From Megamerina dolium (taxonomy: Eukaryota > Arthropoda > Insecta > Diptera > Megamerinidae), in contig OY978527.1 of the NCBI GenBank assembly GCA_963854835.1, positions 32,583,047 through 32,647,046 on the forward strand: 64,000 nt of DNA, written 5' to 3'. Positions 25,736-38,170 of this stretch are shown here, one piece after another (within the stretch, counting starts at the first letter, position 1; the number at the start of each line of letters is the position of its first letter). The translations under genes were made by a program, and so were the position numbers. Under the pieces are notes generated by a model, which was not told where the DNA came from, made no database searches, and saw only the letters and a list, made by a program, of their open reading frames with translations.

Positions 25736-28689
25736 AATTAGAGAAAAGTCTTGTGCGAAATATTTTTGGAAAAAAGATCGCTTTGCCAAATAGAGTGTTG
25801 CTTATTACAATCTTCAGGGACTTGTTGGCCTATCCTCGTATAGAACAAAAATTTTCTTTTAGGTCCTTGTTTATACATACATAGCATTAATATTATAACA
25901 ATGATATTAAAAATTAAGAAATACTTCAAAATATAAATTGTTTTCCGTTTGTTTGAATATGCTCAGGCATATACGAGTATCGTTTTCAAGAATGCTATTT
26001 AATATTTTTAATTTCCGGATTTTGTGAAAGACTTGGTTAAAGATAATAACAAACAAAAAAGTGCACTAAACACAAATTTATACAACAAATGTAAAATTTG
26101 TCCATTTTATGTTAAGATTATGTCTACTTATGAATGGAATGGCTGGTTAAAAAATAAAACAAACAAACAAAAAAAAGAAGAAAATTTTATGCTAGCTAGT
26201 GTATTTTCAATACAGTGTAAAAGACACCATTGCAGCAGGTAATTCTTATGTTTTGTTTAATTAAAGAAATTTCTCTTTTTTTATTTAACTTTTTCCCCTT
26301 CCATTTTTTTTTTTACTTTTATTAAATCCAAGTATCTGTAGATTATACAATGAGTATATGAACTTTCCATTTATTGTAGATATGTATACAAGAATGCGTA
26401 TTTTTAAACGAATGTATGTTTATTGGTGTATGTAAGGTATATTAAGGTGAAGCGAAGCACAGTTTTCCTTTTACAATTAGTTAGGGCACACCTGTTGAAA
26501 GAGTTGCCGCTGCAGCTTAAAAATAAAGCCACAACATATTATTTATTGCACTGTATGTTAAAAGGTGCCCCAACGTTACTAAGTTTACAAGAAATACAAC
26601 AAATCAATCTTTTTACATTTTTATATTAAATTCAAAAATAACATTTCTTATTGCCATTTTAAAAATTACTGTTACGAGGCAACCAATATTTTTATGCCTT
26701 ATATATTTTTCTTTAATACGAGTAGCCCTGTTTTTTTCGACACTCGTACTTAGCTAGCACCGACGAATAATTGCGAAACCATAACAAAGATGCTAGACAT
26801 ATAACTATAGAGACTAAACACTTAGCATATATTAAACTACTTTCAATATTACTACTGTACAGGGATGTTAGTTATCGATATATTTTATTTGAAACGCAAA
26901 ATAGGTTAAATTTAACCTTTTTTTTTTATTAGATTAGGCTGGGCACCTTAAAGCACCGTCATAAGAAAATAATATTTTGTATTTTTTTTTTTTTGTTTGT
27001 TCAATAATAAATACTATCTCCATACAAAATGACTCCAGCCGAATGTAGTAACATATAATAAATACACACAATGCTTCAGAAAGCGAACCATAACAAATTC
27101 AAATACCACACTAGTAGGTAATATGCGAATGTAATATGATTACCTGTGAGTATACATATCTACCATATGTTATATAGATACACATTTCATCACTGTACTT
27201 ACCTTCTTTTGGTTTTTTATATCACAGAATTGTTGTAATGTTGCAGTTAAGATACTTTTAATTGTGGTTAATTTATTAATATTGTATTAAAGAGTGAAGA
27301 GTTTTTATGTGTTTTGTTTTTTATTGCCTCTCTTTAGTTTACTGCAATCAATTATTGTTGTAAATTTTACATATACTCGTATTAACTAAATATGTATTGC
27401 GCATTGATGATGGGTATTATTATGTGATTTTTGTTGTTGTTGTTGTTATCTCTTATTGAATGACCATTAAACTCGAACCAAAGTTAAATGGGATGTATTT
27501 TGTTTTAATTGTGAAATTAAAGTAAGTGTTACTCTACGATTAAAAAGCAAACGTTTACATGTTGAATTCTTTTGATCGTTCCTATGATGACAATATCTGT
27601 TGTATTGAGGTGGTGAGTGTTGTGTACTGAAACGCTATTGATACTATTGATGTTTTCGACGCTGGGTGACGTTCTTCTGTAATGAAAAGATAAATAAAAG
27701 TATGTATATTAAATAAAAATTAAATCAGATTGAAAATCGTGTGAAATAGGAATTCATATATATGTATGTCAGCATTCTGTTTGATTATATGGCGATATTT
27801 ACACACCCTCATTCTTTTGTATTAATTGTTTGAACAATTACATAAGTAAAACCACATTCGTCAATATATATCAAGAAAAAAAAAATAAAGTTACATATTA
27901 TTTAATAATAATAGCAACAACAACAACGCAACAGTAAACAAACGAAGCATAATTTGCATATTGCTTTTCTTTCATTTCATACCATTTTATTTCAATATTA
28001 ACCACTTCATTATTTTTCACACCGTCTCGTGTTTGTCTGGTCTACATTACGCCGATACTAGTACCAACAAGCAAATACATGATACTTTAAGTATTTTGGT
28101 ACTCGATAATCAAGTATTAATTTACAATAGCGCCAACTCAATTGATTGCAAAAATATGCTAACAGCCAATATGTGTATTAGATTAAAAAGGAATAATTTG
28201 AAAATAAATGAGAAAAATATCAAATCGATAGTGATTAATTTGAAAAGCGAACTGAGCTCTGCGAAATAGTTTTAGAAAATGAATTGGGCTGCCAGATCCT
28301 CATCTCACAGATTTGTCAAAATAATCACTGTTGCTAGGAAGTGTGCATATGTCCAAATATGCGGTTGAAGGTCTGACAAGCAGTTGGTACACAGGAATGA
28401 ATCATCACACGATCAAAAACAACTACTCTCAATGGTCTCTTACAATAGATACATTGTTTTTAATATTTTTTTTTTACACTATTCAATGTCTCAGAACAAA
28501 TGGAACAATATTTTGTCAATTAAATCATATGATTAGGACAGTTTTCGCTGATGAACACGTGGTTTGATACACATCGAAAATCTTACAGGAACTTCTTCTG
28601 GAGCACGATCCCTTTATTTTGTCTTTGTTAAAGGTGTTTTTAAATTGTTTTTTAAATGGCACATTAGAAAAGTTACTGAATGACGATGC
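25736..28689. other. 3-kb AT-rich intergenic stretch
   Basis: No gene was recognised. A block at about 26555-26600 (AAAGGTGCCCCAACGTTACT) resembles one at about 35935-35960 after the RNase H-type LINE fragment, so it may be a LINE 3' UTR relic. There are several poly-T runs and short trinucleotide repeats. The frame at 27961-28269 carries no conserved motif. Confidence 0.45.
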
Positions 28690-30175
28690 TACGAACCATT
28701 CCGCCAGTGGAGAAGATCGCCCGAACATGACGAGGTTAAAACAGCCATAATGAGGCTGAAGAACAAGAAAGCAGCAGGTGCAGATGGCCTGCCTGCCGAG
28801 TTGTTTAACCCGTGTCGATGGGCTGCTCACCTGCATGCACCAGCTCATAAGTGGAATATGGTCGGACGAAAACATGCCCGATGATTGGAGTCTCAGGGTT
28901 CTCTGCACCAAACATAAGAAAGGAGACTCCACAATTTGCGGCAACTACAGTGGCAGAAGTCTCCTGAACACCGCATACAAAGTCTTGTCGTGCGTATTGT
29001 ATGAAAGATTGAAGCCTATGCTCAAAAACCTAATTGGAACTTATAAGCTTGGCTTCAGACCGAATAAATCCATCATCGATCAAATTTTCACATTACGCCA
29101 AATCCTGGAAAAGACCCAAAAAAGAAACAGATCGACACACATCACCTATTTGTTGATTATAAAGCCGCTGAATTTGGTATACCTGCAAAACTCATTCGAA
29201 TTTGCAGAATGACTCTCGTTGTGCAGTGAAAATTGGGAAGGACCTCTCCCCTCCGTTTAATACCGAACGTTATGGTGTGTCTTCTTCAGCCTTATTATGG
29301 AGAAAATTATACGAGCTGCAGATTTACGACATAATGGCACTATCTTCAACAAAAGTGTCATGCTGCTGGCGTATGTCGACGATATTGACATAATCGGTAT
29401 CAACTCGAACTCGGAACGAGGGTCACGTCGAATGGGTCTTACGGTGAACGAGGGCAAGACGAAGTACCTAGTGTCTACAAACAAAGAGTCCCGGCGTCTT
29501 GGACAGCACGTCACTGTTGACAACTACGCTTTTGAAGTAGTAAGGGACTTTGTCTATCTTGGAACCAGCATTAACAGCAGTAATGACGTCAACTTGGAGA
29601 TCATGCGTAGGATAACTCTTGCTAACAGGTGTTACTTTGGGCTGAGTAAGCAAATGAGTAGTCGAGGCCTCTCTCGAAGATCGAAAATCACACTCTACAG
29701 GTCCCTCATTATTCCTGTCCTAACATGTGGCGCAAAAGCCTGGACAATTTGCACTACGGGGATGAGAGGATGCTTGGAGTTTTCGAGAGAAAAATTCTGC
29801 GCAGGATCTTCGGACCTATTTACGCTGATGGCGCATACTGAATGAGGTACAACGATGAGCTGTATGAGCTGTACGCTGACATTGACATAGTCAGGCGAAT
29901 CAAAATCCAGCGGCTGCGCTGGCTGGGTCATGCCGATCAAATGAAAGAACACGCTCTTGCGAAGAGGGTATTTAATGTGGCATCCGCTGGAGGACACAGA
30001 AGAAGAGGAAGACCAAACCTCCGTTAGAAGAACCAAGTGCTGGGTAACCTGGCGGCGCTTGGAATATCCAATGGCGCCAGCAAGCAAAGAACAAAGAAGA
30101 CTGGCGCCGCATTATATGTTCGGCCTAAACCGATCATCGGTTTTTATGGCCACATAAGAAGAGGAAGAAGAAGAA
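28690..30175 (+). mobile_element. 5'-truncated RTE-like non-LTR retrotransposon (reverse transcriptase)
   Basis: Pieces in order: AIMRLKNKKAAGADGLPAEL, MPDDWSLRVLCTKHKKGD, RLKPMLKNLIGTYKLGFRPN, then RCAVKIGKDLSPPF, MLLAYVDDIDIIG (the catalytic YxDD box, with Val in place of the usual Ala), MGLTVNEGKTKYLVS, VYLGTSINSSNDVNLEI, CGAKAWTI, and the C-terminal RLRWLGHADQMKEHALAKRV followed by HRRRGRPNLR. The endonuclease domain is missing and the frame is broken several times. The 3' end matches the fragment at 25553-25735 (TTTTTATGGCCACATAAG). The clade (RTE/BovB-like) is inferred from the C-terminal motif and the short repeat tail, not proven. Confidence 0.88.
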
Positions 30176-30831
30176 GACATTAGGAAAGTAATTATCTTAC
30201 TTCTGGATTTTATGTTCATTTATTGAGGCTACTGATTTCCCGAGTAATAAAATATTTTTAGAATAAATTACTGCATGTAAAGCTAAAAATGTGCTTTTTG
30301 GTATTTTAAATTTATTTTTAAGTAATCTATCAATATGCTGTAATATAGTTTTTACAAATTATTACAAAATTTACTATTTCATACCCCAAATGTATTCGCA
30401 TACGCCAAAAACCAGTAAAAGAGGGAAAATAGAGAGAGATAATTCTTATACGATACCCCACAGAGCCTCACTTTCCACTTAGCCGCACTCAACCCTACTG
30501 GTACCGAATACTTGACGATATTTATGTAATATTATTTAAATATGTATGTAAGTATAACCATGGTTCATACTCAAACAATAAATGCTTGTAATAAGTAAAA
30601 AAGCTTATTTAATAATATTAAGAAGTAATTAACATAGCTGCTATAAGCTCAACAAGTTGAGTTTTTAAACTTGTATTATACTATGTAGAGCACATTCTAA
30701 TAAGCCAGTAAGTAAGTAAACGTGTATGTATGTTACATATGTGTGCTTATGTGTATGTACATACATACATAGTTATTTGTCTAATCGTACACTTTAAATT
30801 GAATATAAATGTGAATAAAAAATCTCATTAC
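30176..30831. other. AT-rich intergenic stretch
   Basis: No gene or repeat family recognised. Confidence 0.4.
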
Positions 30832-32662
30832 AGTCGGCTGGGACCGACCAAATTATACCCTGTTTACTCGAATATCCATCTTTTTCTTTTATTTCCACAT
30901 TTTGAGAAACAATTTTTGCATATACTACCAATTTACACCCGAAATATGGTTGACTTCGACGAAGTACTTTGTATGTTATGAGGGGAGCTATAAAATAAGT
31001 GGGCGTGGCTTACCTCTTTCTTGTGAATCCAATTAGTTTTTCAATATTAATCCACACCTTAAATTTGTTTGTCCTACGTTGAATAGTTCGTAAGTTATAG
31101 CGGTTTAAATTTTTAAAAATTTTCGCAACTTTGTATGGTAGCCCTATTAAGAAGTGGGCAGGCATGTTGATTTTTTGCCAGATTATGTACAACTACCTTA
31201 TGTTATGGCCACATAAGTATGTCCAACTACCATATTAACCTAAGTATTAATTATGATTGTTCTAGACAGAAGATTGCAGAAGCTGCGGCTATCTCAATTT
31301 AAAAGAAATTCAGTCATCCTGTATGGGAGCCACTATAAACAATGGACGTGGCTGGCCCATTTCTTGTGGGTATATTTACTCTTACAATACTAATCCACAC
31401 CTTCAATCCGATTGTTCTACGCTGAATAGTTTGTAAGTTAGGGCGGTTAAAATTTTTGTTTAATTTCCTCAACTTTGTATGGGAGCCCCAATAAGAAGTG
31501 GGCGTGGCACGCTGAGTTTTTGCCATATTATTTCCGACTACCATATTAATCTAAGTGTCAATCATGGTTATTCTAGACAGAAGATTGCCGAAGTTACGGC
31601 TGTTTCAATTTATAAGAATTTCAGTCATTTTGTATGGGGGCTACAGTAAACAGTGGGCATGGCGCGCCCATTTCTTATGTGCCTAGTTGTTCGTACAATA
31701 CTAATCCATACGGATCTTAAAAGTTTTAGTTTACTCCCTCGACTTTGTATGGGAGACCCATGAAGGAGTGGGCGTGGCACACTAATTTTCTGCCGGATTA
31801 TTTCCGACTACGATATTAATTTAAGTGTCAATTATGGTTATTCTAGACAGAAGATTGCCGAAGTTACAGCTGTTTCAATTTAAAATTTGTATGGGGGCTA
31901 CGATAAACAATGGGCGTGGTGCTCCCATTTCCTGTGAGCCTAGTTGCTCGTACAATACTAATCCACACCTTAAATCTCGTTATTCTACGCTGAATAGGTA
32001 ACAAGTTATAACCGGTAACATTTTTTTTTAAATTTCCGCAACTTTGTATGGGAGACCCAAGAAGGAGTGGGCGTGGCACACTGATTTTGTGCCATATTAT
32101 TTCCAACTACCATGTTAATCTAAGTGTCAATTATGATTATTCTGGAGAGAAGATTGTAGAAGTTACAGCTGTTTCAATTTAAATGAAGTACAGACACTTT
32201 GTATGAGAGCTACGCTAAAAAATAGGCGTGGCTCACCCACTTTTAACGAGATTATATAATAGTATAATATAACTCTATGTGCAAAATATTGTTGTCCCAA
32301 GTGGTATATTATGTGAGTTATAGCAAGTTAAATATTTTGAAAATTCCGAGGTAAGTCGCTTTGAATGCATGGTGTGGGCGTGGCTATTGACCGATCATGC
32401 CCAATATCAATCCCCTCCGTACCCTTGGATCAAAGGTTACTTATGCCAAATTTTGTCGAAATAGCTCAATATTTATGGTGCGAACCAGCCAGATGACAGA
32501 CAGACGGACGGACGGACGGACGGACATCGTTAAATCGAAAATTTAAGTGACGCTGATCACGAATATATCTATGTCTATATCTCCGGTGATTCCTTCAAGT
32601 GGACACAAACATCTGACCGAAATGAATATACCTTATTGCATATTGCATTATGCAGGGTATAA
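30832..32662 (+). mobile_element. 1.8-kb repeat with periodic GGGCGTGGC boxes and a DINE-1/Helentron-like tail, copy 1
   Basis: It begins CAGTCGGCTGGGACCGACC, then TATACCCTG, and ends ATTATGCAGGGTATAATA, so its ends carry complementary TATACCCTG/CAGGGTATA. Inside, a GGGCGTGGC-type box recurs at about 31001, 31155, 31344, 31500, 31654, 31770, 31912, 32069, 32224 and 32375, mostly 151-157 bp apart. Adjacent units alternate (ACTTTGTATGGGAG and ATGGGGGCTAC types), giving a dimer of about 300 bp. The tail has (CGGA)n at about 32495-32525 followed by GCTGATCACGAATATATCTA. Drosophila DINE-1-type repeats have the same order: CGGA run, then TGATCAAGAATATATA, then GGGTATAA. No protein is encoded. A second copy lies inverted at 61072-62648. 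Confidence 0.8.
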
Positions 32663-33634
32663 TAAGAGTATAAATAAAAATACTCTACATATTCACAGTG
32701 CATTATAGATACAATAAAAATGTGTTTTGATTGAATTTATACGTTCATTTACTTTATATACATAATATATAGTATGTATGTATATCTGTAATTGCACATA
32801 TATGTATATATATGCATAAAATTATTTAAGTTCAATGGTGACTTGGTCAAAAGCAATGGCAATAAAATAAATTAAATAAAAATATAAAAAGTGCAATTAT
32901 TCTTTATTGAAGCAATAAAGGAACAACTTTCTTGAGATTATCAATGTAATAATCGATGTAGTGAAGAAATATGTATGTATTTATTGGTTATTAGTCATAT
33001 ATAGCCATCAAATAGAAATGTATATGCAACTATGTGCAAGCGTGTGATTCGTAATATAACAAGTTATTGGTCTTCAACTATTGACTATTTCCTTCTTTCA
33101 CCTGATACTATGTGTATACATACATGAGTGTGTGCCTTGATGAGCAACCATACAAGTAAAGTACCATACTAGAGAGTTTGACTGTGGCTGCAACATTGGA
33201 ACAACTGACTACAACACTGCGACATTACAACACAACGACAATTGGCGTAGTTGTCGATTATGAAACTCCTTATATCTATTTTAACATCCAATAAAATGAA
33301 ATAATAACAATTGGCAACCTTGAAATAATTTGGTACATTTTTCTTCGCTCGAATTTATGAAAACTATTGTGTTTTATTTTTATCAAAAAATTTACAATAT
33401 TTTAATAACATTTTAAGATTGTCGTTGCCGGAGAACTCAATCATTCAGTCACAGCTGATATTTCTAAGCGCTCATTTCAATGAATTTGCTATCTGTTTTT
33501 CTTATGGAAATGATTTCAATGCAGTACTGCTACATTTTATGCTAATAGTTGAAGTAAGTCTCCTATTGTCTGTTAATCTCCGTAATTATTTTATCTATTA
33601 TATTATCAAAAAAAAAAAAGCGAAAAAGCTCTAT
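32663..33634. other. AT-rich intergenic stretch
   Basis: No gene recognised. A run of A at 33609-33619 precedes a SINE fragment. Confidence 0.4.
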
Positions 33635-33772
33635 ATCAAAGGGGATCTACCATCCGGAACTGGAAAATATACAAAATAGGTCCCTTCTAATACGATCCAG
33701 AATTAAGATTTACAACAGTATTGCCAAAGGAGCTCGTCTAAAGGGCTCTTCGGAGCTTATAAGTGCCACATA
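33635..33772 (+). mobile_element. tRNA-derived SINE, 3' half only
   Basis: Blocks GATCTACCATCCGGAACTGG, AATAGGTCCCTTCTAATACG and GAGCTTATAAGTGCC follow the order of the SINE 3' half. The tRNA-like head and the first half of the body are absent. Confidence 0.65.
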
Positions 33773-35164
33773 TATAATAATTTTATTTTGATTAACAAAA
33801 TTTGTTGTTTTTGTTTTGTTAAACATAAGAATTTCAGTACTCTCATTCCATAAAAGTATTTGTGGTATGAACGATTACGAAATACGGAAATGCTAAGTGG
33901 TATATTTTATGTTTTTCTTCTTCTCTTCTTCTACCTCTACTACTACTGTTGTTAACACCATTCGACGTGACACCAAAGTGTCAATTTACTTTTCCCTTAA
34001 CATGCGTAATAATAAAATATGCAACAAAATAAATGTGTAAATTCTTCCATATCAATATATTCATACTAAAATTGCAACATTTGCGTAATAACCAAGAGTA
34101 TGTCACCGACAATATGACTATAAACTTGATGTGGCGCGTAATTTCCTCTTTCATACAATATTTAACAGCCAATTGTATGTTTGCGTGTTCATGTGAATAT
34201 ATACGTAATTAGGTTTTTTATATTTGTTGCTGCCAACCGCTAAATACATTAACATATATGTATAGTAAAATGTACATAGAAGCACTTTGCCTTAGCTTAC
34301 TTACTTAGCTACATAGACAAAGTGCAGTAATCTGGCAATTTAATTGTAAAATCAACTTTACGACTGACTGATTCATTATGACTATAGTACATGAGTCGAT
34401 TCATATTTGTAACAAACTTAGATCACGCTTATAAGACATTATACGTCCCTTCTCGAGCAATTTCTTCGAAATTATTTATAACATACAAATATGCATGAGT
34501 TATGTTGACAATTGAAGGCAACACGAGTGCAAATATTTGCAAATGGCTGACTTAAAAAAAAAAACGATAGTACACATGGATTAATGCACACATTACATTT
34601 CAAAATAATTCATTGTGGTAAGCGTAAAATCAATAGTAATTAATGGTCCGTTTCATTGTAAATATGTACGAGTATACCTCTGTATAAATAAGAAGCAACA
34701 GCAACAAATGCATCACATGCCCGTACATATGTAAAGTATATTGGTTGCGGTATGAGGATGGACTGAGAGAATAATTTGAAATAATACGAATTAAACGTGA
34801 ATTGGCAACATAACAACATTAACTAATTCCAAGTGAAGAAAAATACCTACATAGAAAAATAGTGTACGAGTACTATTATGTAAACATATTTATTTCGATT
34901 GCTAATAGTATTTGATGATAAATCATCAAGTAGTACCCACACATTTTCCATGTACGTATATGCGTATATACCATTTCGGTTATACCATTTAAATTAGCTT
35001 GAAAATGTTGTACGGATTTTCTAATAATCAAATAATTTGAATATTGAACATGTGAGATTGCGATGCTTAAACCAATCGATGGCCACTTCTCTAAAAATAA
35101 GAAATTCCTAGACCCAGAAATAGAGAGATTCCATACCTCCTGTAAATACTGACAGTCTGAATTG
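33773..35164. other. AT-rich intergenic stretch
   Basis: No gene or repeat family recognised. Confidence 0.4.
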
Positions 35165-35990
35165 ACACAAGGATGGCTCTAGAATGGAATATGGCACTGG
35201 CACGTGAACCTCCATCCAAATGGAGGTTCCATTGTCCCTCTTCCAAACAAAGGTTCAGCAATTGAAACAGTGCAATTATCATGATTTTTCTCGGCAGCCA
35301 CAAACGTTCCTTGCTTCTGGAGCTTTTCTTTTAAGCTTGTAGTAGAATGCTTTGGCATACTGTAGAATCTATCCGCTTTAAAAAAAATTACGTTCGAGAG
35401 TCAAAGGCATAGATGGAAATGAAATGTAGATGAATTAACCAGAAGGGGCTCTGCACTTCATGCCTTAGGTCAGGAATCATGCACTCGTAGAAGATTTGGT
35501 GCAACAGCATCTCTGATCTTAGACAAACTAAGAACCTGGTCAAACGAAATACTGTTTCCCGACCCTCGGAGTTTAACAGACCTAATCACACACTATATAT
35601 CAGGTCATCATACCCTCAGATACCATCTACATAAAATTCGTCCATCTGAAGAGAGGGTTTTGTCGCCTTTGTCTGGAAGACGACGAAATGTCTCAGTATA
35701 TTCTTTGTGAATGTCCAGCTTTAGGCCACACTAGAAGACCAGTAGGTCCTACTTCAGTCCGTCTGATATCAAGCTAGCTTCAGATTAGATTTAATTAGGA
35801 TAGCTGACACACTTTTGCCTCAAAAAGGTTATTCTACAAGAGAAGAAATCCGTTTATTTAACTAGGTAGAAAACTATCGATTTAGCTAAAAAAAATTAAG
35901 ATACACATTATTATATGTCTAACCGTAGGCTAAATGGTACCCTCAACATTACTAGGTTATAAGAAATGCACCAAAACTGAATTTATATTT
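35165..35990 (+). mobile_element. RNase H domain fragment of a Jockey/I-type LINE
   Basis: Frames in order: KDGSRMEYGTGT (start of RNase H, catalytic Asp), IQMEVPLSLFQTKVQ, then after a gap DLITHYISGHHTLRYHL, and FCRLCLEDDEMSQYILCECP followed by ALGHTRR. The C-x2-C...C-x-C pattern at the end is the zinc-knuckle-like tail typical of LINE RNase H regions. Frameshifts and stops break it. Bases 35930-35990 may be its 3' UTR, shared weakly with about 26555-26600. Confidence 0.7.
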
Positions 35991-36231
35991 AAAAAAAAAC
36001 CCAAAATAAATATAACGAATTCTTTATTTTAGTTAATGTTAAAGACGAATTTGTATAACTTTTCTGATAGCCATAATTGGAAATGCTTTTTTCATAAAAT
36101 AAAATAAAATAGAACAACCAAATTTTTTGATGATGTGAGAAACCCTATACGCTTATAAATTTCATATTTTGAAACAACTAAAAAAACATGGCCTAAACAA
36201 TTCTAATTCAAATTTTGATTCAATATAATAT

Positions 36232-36669
36232 TGTAACGAGTATCGATGGTTGGTTACTGGTCACTATTGTGAGTGACACGAATATTGGCGGTATCGAAAC
36301 GAATGTCAACAAAAAGAAATAGGCGATAACCAGAACAAGTCAACGAGATAGAAAGAGAAGAATCTCCATAAAGGAAGATTCTGGAGTGTTGCCACAGAGT
36401 ATAAATAGGGCCAGTCGTTGACAAATGAAATCAACTGAATCCCGAACGTGATTGCGCAAACATTGATACAGTATCAGAGGCAAAAGTTGCAAGTACATTA
36501 AAGTGTTATTGTAAATAGTTGATTGTAAATAGAGTGGATTACATAAATTGTTGATGTATATAGTTGTACAATTATTATAGCAAGCGTTGCAATTATTATT
36601 GACAGAATCCAGTGATCGAACAAGGTTGATTCAAATAGAATTAAACGTTCACAAAATAAAAACGTAACA
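36232..36669 (+). mobile_element. solo LTR, 438 bp, with 4-bp target duplication ATAT
   Basis: It starts TGTAACGAGTATCGATGG and ends AACGTAACA, so it has TG...CA termini with TGTAAC/GTAACA inverted ends. The four bases before it (36228-36231) and after it (36670-36673) are both ATAT. Inside are a TATA box (TATAAATAGGG at 36400) and an AATAAA near 36655. This is the layout of a retrotransposon LTR (promoter in U3, poly(A) signal near the end). No internal retroviral-type genes flank it, so it arose by LTR-LTR recombination. A gypsy-type family is likely from the 4-bp duplication. Confidence 0.85.
36400..36407 (+). promoter_or_regulatory. TATA box of the solo LTR
   Basis: TATAAATA followed by GGGCCAGTCG, about 170 bp into the LTR. 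It is the best TATA match in the area, and its position is normal for an LTR U3 promoter. Confidence 0.6.
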
Positions 36670-37639
36670 ATATATTCAAAAATCGATAAAAACCTTGTCT
36701 GGAGAATTTCAATTAAACCTAGTTTATTAAAATATCCATTATTTGTCGATACTACTGGTTTTAACCACCATCCTATTATCATATTTTTGCTATGAAATAA
36801 TGTTGCTTGCCATATACGCAAAATGTGGAAAAATTGTTTTCTTATAAAGAAAAGCAACACACATACACCTTTTTATAGAATGCGCATAAAAATTTACTTA
36901 AATCAAAAAACAATTCAAATGGTGAGAATTTTAAATGCAATACTTTAGTAAGAGTACTAATATGGTATGAAACAGGTACAATTTCTCTGATACAATCAAG
37001 TGATAGACATTGGAAGAAAAATAAATAAATAATACTATATATGAATGTAAATGTACATGGTTAAATCCTTTTTTGATGAAGTCATACAACTTCTTTGGCA
37101 TATTGCTTTTGTTTGATTTTGTAAATATCACCAACTGACACAAATAAAGTTTACATGATCAAACTAAATATGCAACCAACGAACCTGTTTGTTGATATTC
37201 AATGAGTACATTGTCAAGCTAAAAATATGAAAGGAGAATACGAAAGGCGTTAAGCGATAGCTATTTCGCTACACCTAATTCATTAGTTACTTTACTATAC
37301 CCTAGCAATGCACAACGGCGCGATTCGATGATACACATGTACATGTCATGAACAACAGTCGTTGCAAAATCATGGCTAAAATGTTGTCTAAGAAATTGAA
37401 TATGTTACTACAGCATCCAGAAGTCATTCGTTGCATCATTCTATTATTGTTCTGCTCTATCTCTGTTTAATTATTCATTTTATTATACTTATTATTGTGC
37501 GCCATTTGCAACAATGATGCCAGCTAAGATAGAGAAATTCTATATCGTACGTCGTCAAATTTATACACTGAATTTTAGTTTGCGCAATGTTTGAAAGCAA
37601 TTTTTAGCTACGTCGCTTTATTAAAAAAAAAAATAAATA
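36670..37639. other. AT-rich intergenic stretch
   Basis: No gene recognised. Long frames on the minus strand at 36498-37143 encode Phe/Ile/Leu-rich peptides typical of AT-rich noise. Confidence 0.4.
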
Positions 37640-37990
37640 AATATTTGGTACTTAAAGCCCCAAAGGGCTCATTGGCCGAGCTTCTCTTCCATTTCTGTTG
37701 TGCGTCTTAAATTTTGGACAGTATCAGAAGGGACCTACTTATTTTAGCCGGTTCCGAACGGCAGAACACTTGTGGCATCACTTTTTCTGAGCTTTGTCAC
37801 TGAGTTCTTTTAGAAGCTTTTTCATGGCAAGTTGTTACTGTCGGAAGAATTGCCAATTGCTTGCCGACAGGTGGGTACCACTCCAAAGAAAAATCTTATC
37901 GATATTAAATTTGTTATGCATCAGCCGGGGATTGAACCACGACCTACAGATCAGAAGGCGAACACACTAACCACTGAGCTACGGCACACA
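37640..37990 (-). mobile_element. tRNA-derived SINE, full-length reference copy
   Basis: On the minus strand the head reads GCCGTAGCTCAGTGGTTAGT (RNA polymerase III A box TAGCTCAGTGG), then after about 35 nt GTGGTTCAATCCCCGGCTG (B box GGTTCAATCCC). The body follows: CCACCTGTCGGCAAGCAATT, GTTCGGAACCGGCTAAAATA, GTAGGTCCCTTCTGATACTG and AGAGAAGCTCGGCCAATGAG, with the tail AAGTACCAAATATTTATTTA. About 350 bp. It is non-coding and would depend on a LINE for mobility. At least eight other copies lie in this window. Confidence 0.92.
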
Positions 37991-38039
37991 CGGCACACAC
38001 GTCGCTTTATTAGTAATTATAAAGTTATTATGCGAACAG

Positions 38040-38170
38040 ACAAAACAGATAGACATGGCTAAATCGACTCAGATTGCGATTCTGGTCTCTATCATATATA
38101 TTTTTTTATACCAATCACTCCTTCATCGGGTATTACATACGGAAGCACGAATTCAATATATCCATGACAC
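38040..38170 (+). mobile_element. decayed DINE-1/Helentron-like tail
   Basis: GACATGGCTAAATCGACTCA, then ATATATATTTTTTTATA, TTCATCGGGT and TCAATATATCC follow the order of the tail of fly DINE-1-type repeats (GACATGGCTA.ATCGACTC, TATATATA, TCGGG...) as I remember it. A fortuitous open frame runs through it. The similarity was judged by eye only. Confidence 0.45.

Noticed and set aside
37950..37990. tRNA-like sequence with A and B boxes as a functional tRNA gene
   Set aside because: The sequence does not close into a cloverleaf acceptor stem and continues into a repeated ~350-bp body, so it is a SINE head.
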